A DNA stretch of 15,792 nt from CAG-877 sp963660495 (GTDB lineage Bacteria; Bacillota_I; Bacilli_A; RF39; UBA660): contig CAVKYO010000044.1 in the NCBI GenBank assembly GCA_963660495.1, forward strand, positions 1 through 15,792, given 5' to 3'. Below, piece after piece: positions 14,172 through 15,792 of the stretch. The number at the start of each line of letters is the position of its first letter. Position 1 is the first letter of the stretch. A program made the position numbers and the translations under genes. Under the pieces are notes generated by a model that saw nothing but the letters and a program-made list of their open reading frames with translations, searched no databases and was not told the origin of the DNA.

Positions 14172-15792
14172 ATGAAAAGATTATTTAAAAACGTTTTATT
14201 TGTTTTACTACTTGCATTAGGTTTTGTCTTTGGAAGTTTAAATGTTTATGCAGAAGAAGCAGATACTTCTAAATGGGAAACTGATCCTGTAGAAAAACTA
14301 ACAACTAGTGATGGAATTGATATTGTTCCAGATTTTAGCGGAGTTAAAATTAATAAAAAATGGGCATCAATAGGCGGAACAATTGTACTTAATATTACTA
14401 TACCAGAAGATTATGACAAAGAAGAAGTTGTTATTGCACCAGAGGTTTTTCAAAGAATTACTAAATTAATATATAATGATGAGAGCATTGACTGGCTTGA
14501 AGATGATGAATACTTAAGATTTATGAATTCATTTCAAGCAGCTGATAAGATTAGAGTTAAATTAGTATTTAATAATTTATCTAAGTTTGATTATTATTAT
14601 GAAGAAACTTCATTTGAAATTTTTCCTACAGAACCATTAGTTTATTCAGGAAGAGAAACTACTACTGGTGAGGGAGAAAAAACATTATTTAATGGTATGG
14701 AACTTCCTACTGAAGGATTTATTTTCCAAAGAGCTTATAATACTGCTCTTAAGGCTTTACTTCCAGACATGGATGCATCTTCTATGACAGATGAAAAAAT
14801 AGATGCAGCTTTAAAAGTTAAAGGTTATACTGCTGGTATTAATGATTATGGAAAATATTTGTTAGACTTCTATAATACTAAATACAATACTAATTATAGT
14901 AGATTAGATCAATTTTCTAAGGGAATAATTAGAGAAATGCTATCTGATCTTGATCCTATTTATTTATATAATTCTGCATATGGAAAATTATTAGATACAC
15001 CTTCTTATAAATTTCCAACAAGTGAAAAAGCAGCTAAAGAAAAAATACTTGCAGCTTTAAAAAATACTGAATTTGAAAATGATCCTATTGGATATTTATT
15101 AGATTATTATAATAAAGCATATAATACAAATGCTAAAAATTTATCAGAACTAAGTGATGAAGCAATTAATGATTTATACGCTAATGCTGGAAATGAATAT
15201 GGTGGATATTATAATTTAGAAACTAATAAAGATGTGTTAGTATTAGCATATAACCATTTTTATAATGAAGGATTATCATTCTATTTTGATCAAAAAGATA
15301 AAAATGGAAATTATACAGATAATAAAGATATGAGTAACTCTGACCGTGAAGGTGGAAATTATTCAATTGGATCATATATGAGAGATGAGAGTAAAGGTGA
15401 TGAAGAAATAATAGAACGTGCCGGTACTTTAGAGTCTAATTCAGAAAAGACTATATCTGGAGTATTAAAAAATATCGGTAACTATACACCTAATGCTTAT
15501 CTTAACTTTAACTTCATGGTTAATTTACAATTAAAATATAAAGCTAAAACTGGTAATTTAATAGTTAAATATGTTGATAGAGAAGGTAATGAACTTTTAA
15601 GTGATGTTACTAGTACAGAAATGATTGGTAAAGAATATTTAACTAATCCAGAAGAAATTAAAAACTATAAGTTATTTGATGTTGAAGGAGAAGAATCTGG
15701 TGAATATATAGATGGTACTATTACAGTAATTTATATATATGATAAAGTTGGTACTGATGAAACTGGTGAAATTACTCCACCTAATACAGGAG
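14172..15792 (+). CDS. exported MucBP-domain surface protein, 3' end cut by window
   Basis: This frame is open from ATG 14172 to the window end, giving 540 codons with no stop, so the gene is partial. GGGAGG (14161-14166) lies 5 bases before the start. A signal peptide (1-27) has KRLFKN, a Leu/Val/Phe core and a probable cut after VYA. The middle region (about 30-450) is rich in Asn, Tyr and acidic residues, has two similar helical stretches (around YLLDYYNKAYNT and YLLDFYNTKYNT) and is not recognised. Residues 461-525, from GNLIVKYVDREGNEL to VIYIYDK, fit a MucBP-like repeat, found in mucin- or glycan-binding proteins of Gram-positive bacteria. The last residues are TPPNTG, a PPxTG motif like that of the preceding gene. 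A membrane segment and a basic tail should follow outside the window. Confidence 0.9.
   Translation, partial: MKRLFKNVLFVLLLALGFVFGSLNVYAEEADTSKWETDPVEKLTTSDGIDIVPDFSGVKINKKWASIGGTIVLNITIPEDYDKEEVVIAPEVFQRITKLIYNDESIDWLEDDEYLRFMNSFQAADKIRVKLVFNNLSKFDYYYEETSFEIFPTEPLVYSGRETTTGEGEKTLFNGMELPTEGFIFQRAYNTALKALLPDMDASSMTDEKIDAALKVKGYTAGINDYGKYLLDFYNTKYNTNYSRLDQFSKGIIREMLSDLDPIYLYNSAYGKLLDTPSYKFPTSEKAAKEKILAALKNTEFENDPIGYLLDYYNKAYNTNAKNLSELSDEAINDLYANAGNEYGGYYNLETNKDVLVLAYNHFYNEGLSFYFDQKDKNGNYTDNKDMSNSDREGGNYSIGSYMRDESKGDEEIIERAGTLESNSEKTISGVLKNIGNYTPNAYLNFNFMVNLQLKYKAKTGNLIVKYVDREGNELLSDVTSTEMIGKEYLTNPEEIKNYKLFDVEGEESGEYIDGTITVIYIYDKVGTDETGEITPPNTG

Overview
This is a chromosomal, housekeeping-rich window from a low-GC, cell-walled Gram-positive bacterium of the Firmicutes/Bacilli type. 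The evidence is the strongly AT-rich sequence, the AGGAGG and AGGTGA ribosome binding sites, a T-box riboswitch before hisS-aspS, a Firmicutes-type LexA with Cheo-like boxes, and two exported proteins with sortase-like PPxTG ends. Tryptophan is encoded by TGG and no long gene has an in-frame TGA, so the standard code is used, unlike Mycoplasma. My best guess is an uncultured gut lineage near Erysipelotrichia or RF39. That placement is an inference.

Bases 1-4341, plus strand: an aspartate-type T-box leader controls hisS and aspS, which are closely packed and end in a terminator built over the aspS stop codon. HisRS carries an unusual cysteine-rich C-terminal repeat. A single-pass membrane protein of unknown function follows and converges on a minus-strand alpha/beta hydrolase (4354-5115) through a shared terminator.

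Bases 5167-7874: a stand-alone structured RNA, probably 6S RNA, has its own promoter and T-run. An unrecognised 270-residue protein then overlaps tcdA (tRNA ct6A dehydratase). The order aspS - 6S RNA - tcdA matches Bacillus subtilis. tcdA converges on lexA through another shared terminator. lexA is divergent from a 49-codon membrane protein that resembles the SOS division inhibitors YneA/SosA in position, size and regulation. Each promoter of the divergent pair carries a LexA-box-like sequence.

Bases 7897-11374: polA and mutM form a DNA repair pair directly downstream of the small SOS-type gene. No terminator is visible between them, so SOS read-through into polA-mutM is possible.

Bases 11412-15792: two exported surface proteins, one a beta-helix protein and one with a MucBP-like domain (cut by the window end), are each preceded by near-identical promoters and 5' leaders. 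Both have a PPxTG motif near the C-terminus. This paired leader, which may hide the ribosome binding site, together with the HisRS tail and the small SOS gene, is the least explained content here. No tRNA, rRNA, CRISPR array or insertion sequence was seen.
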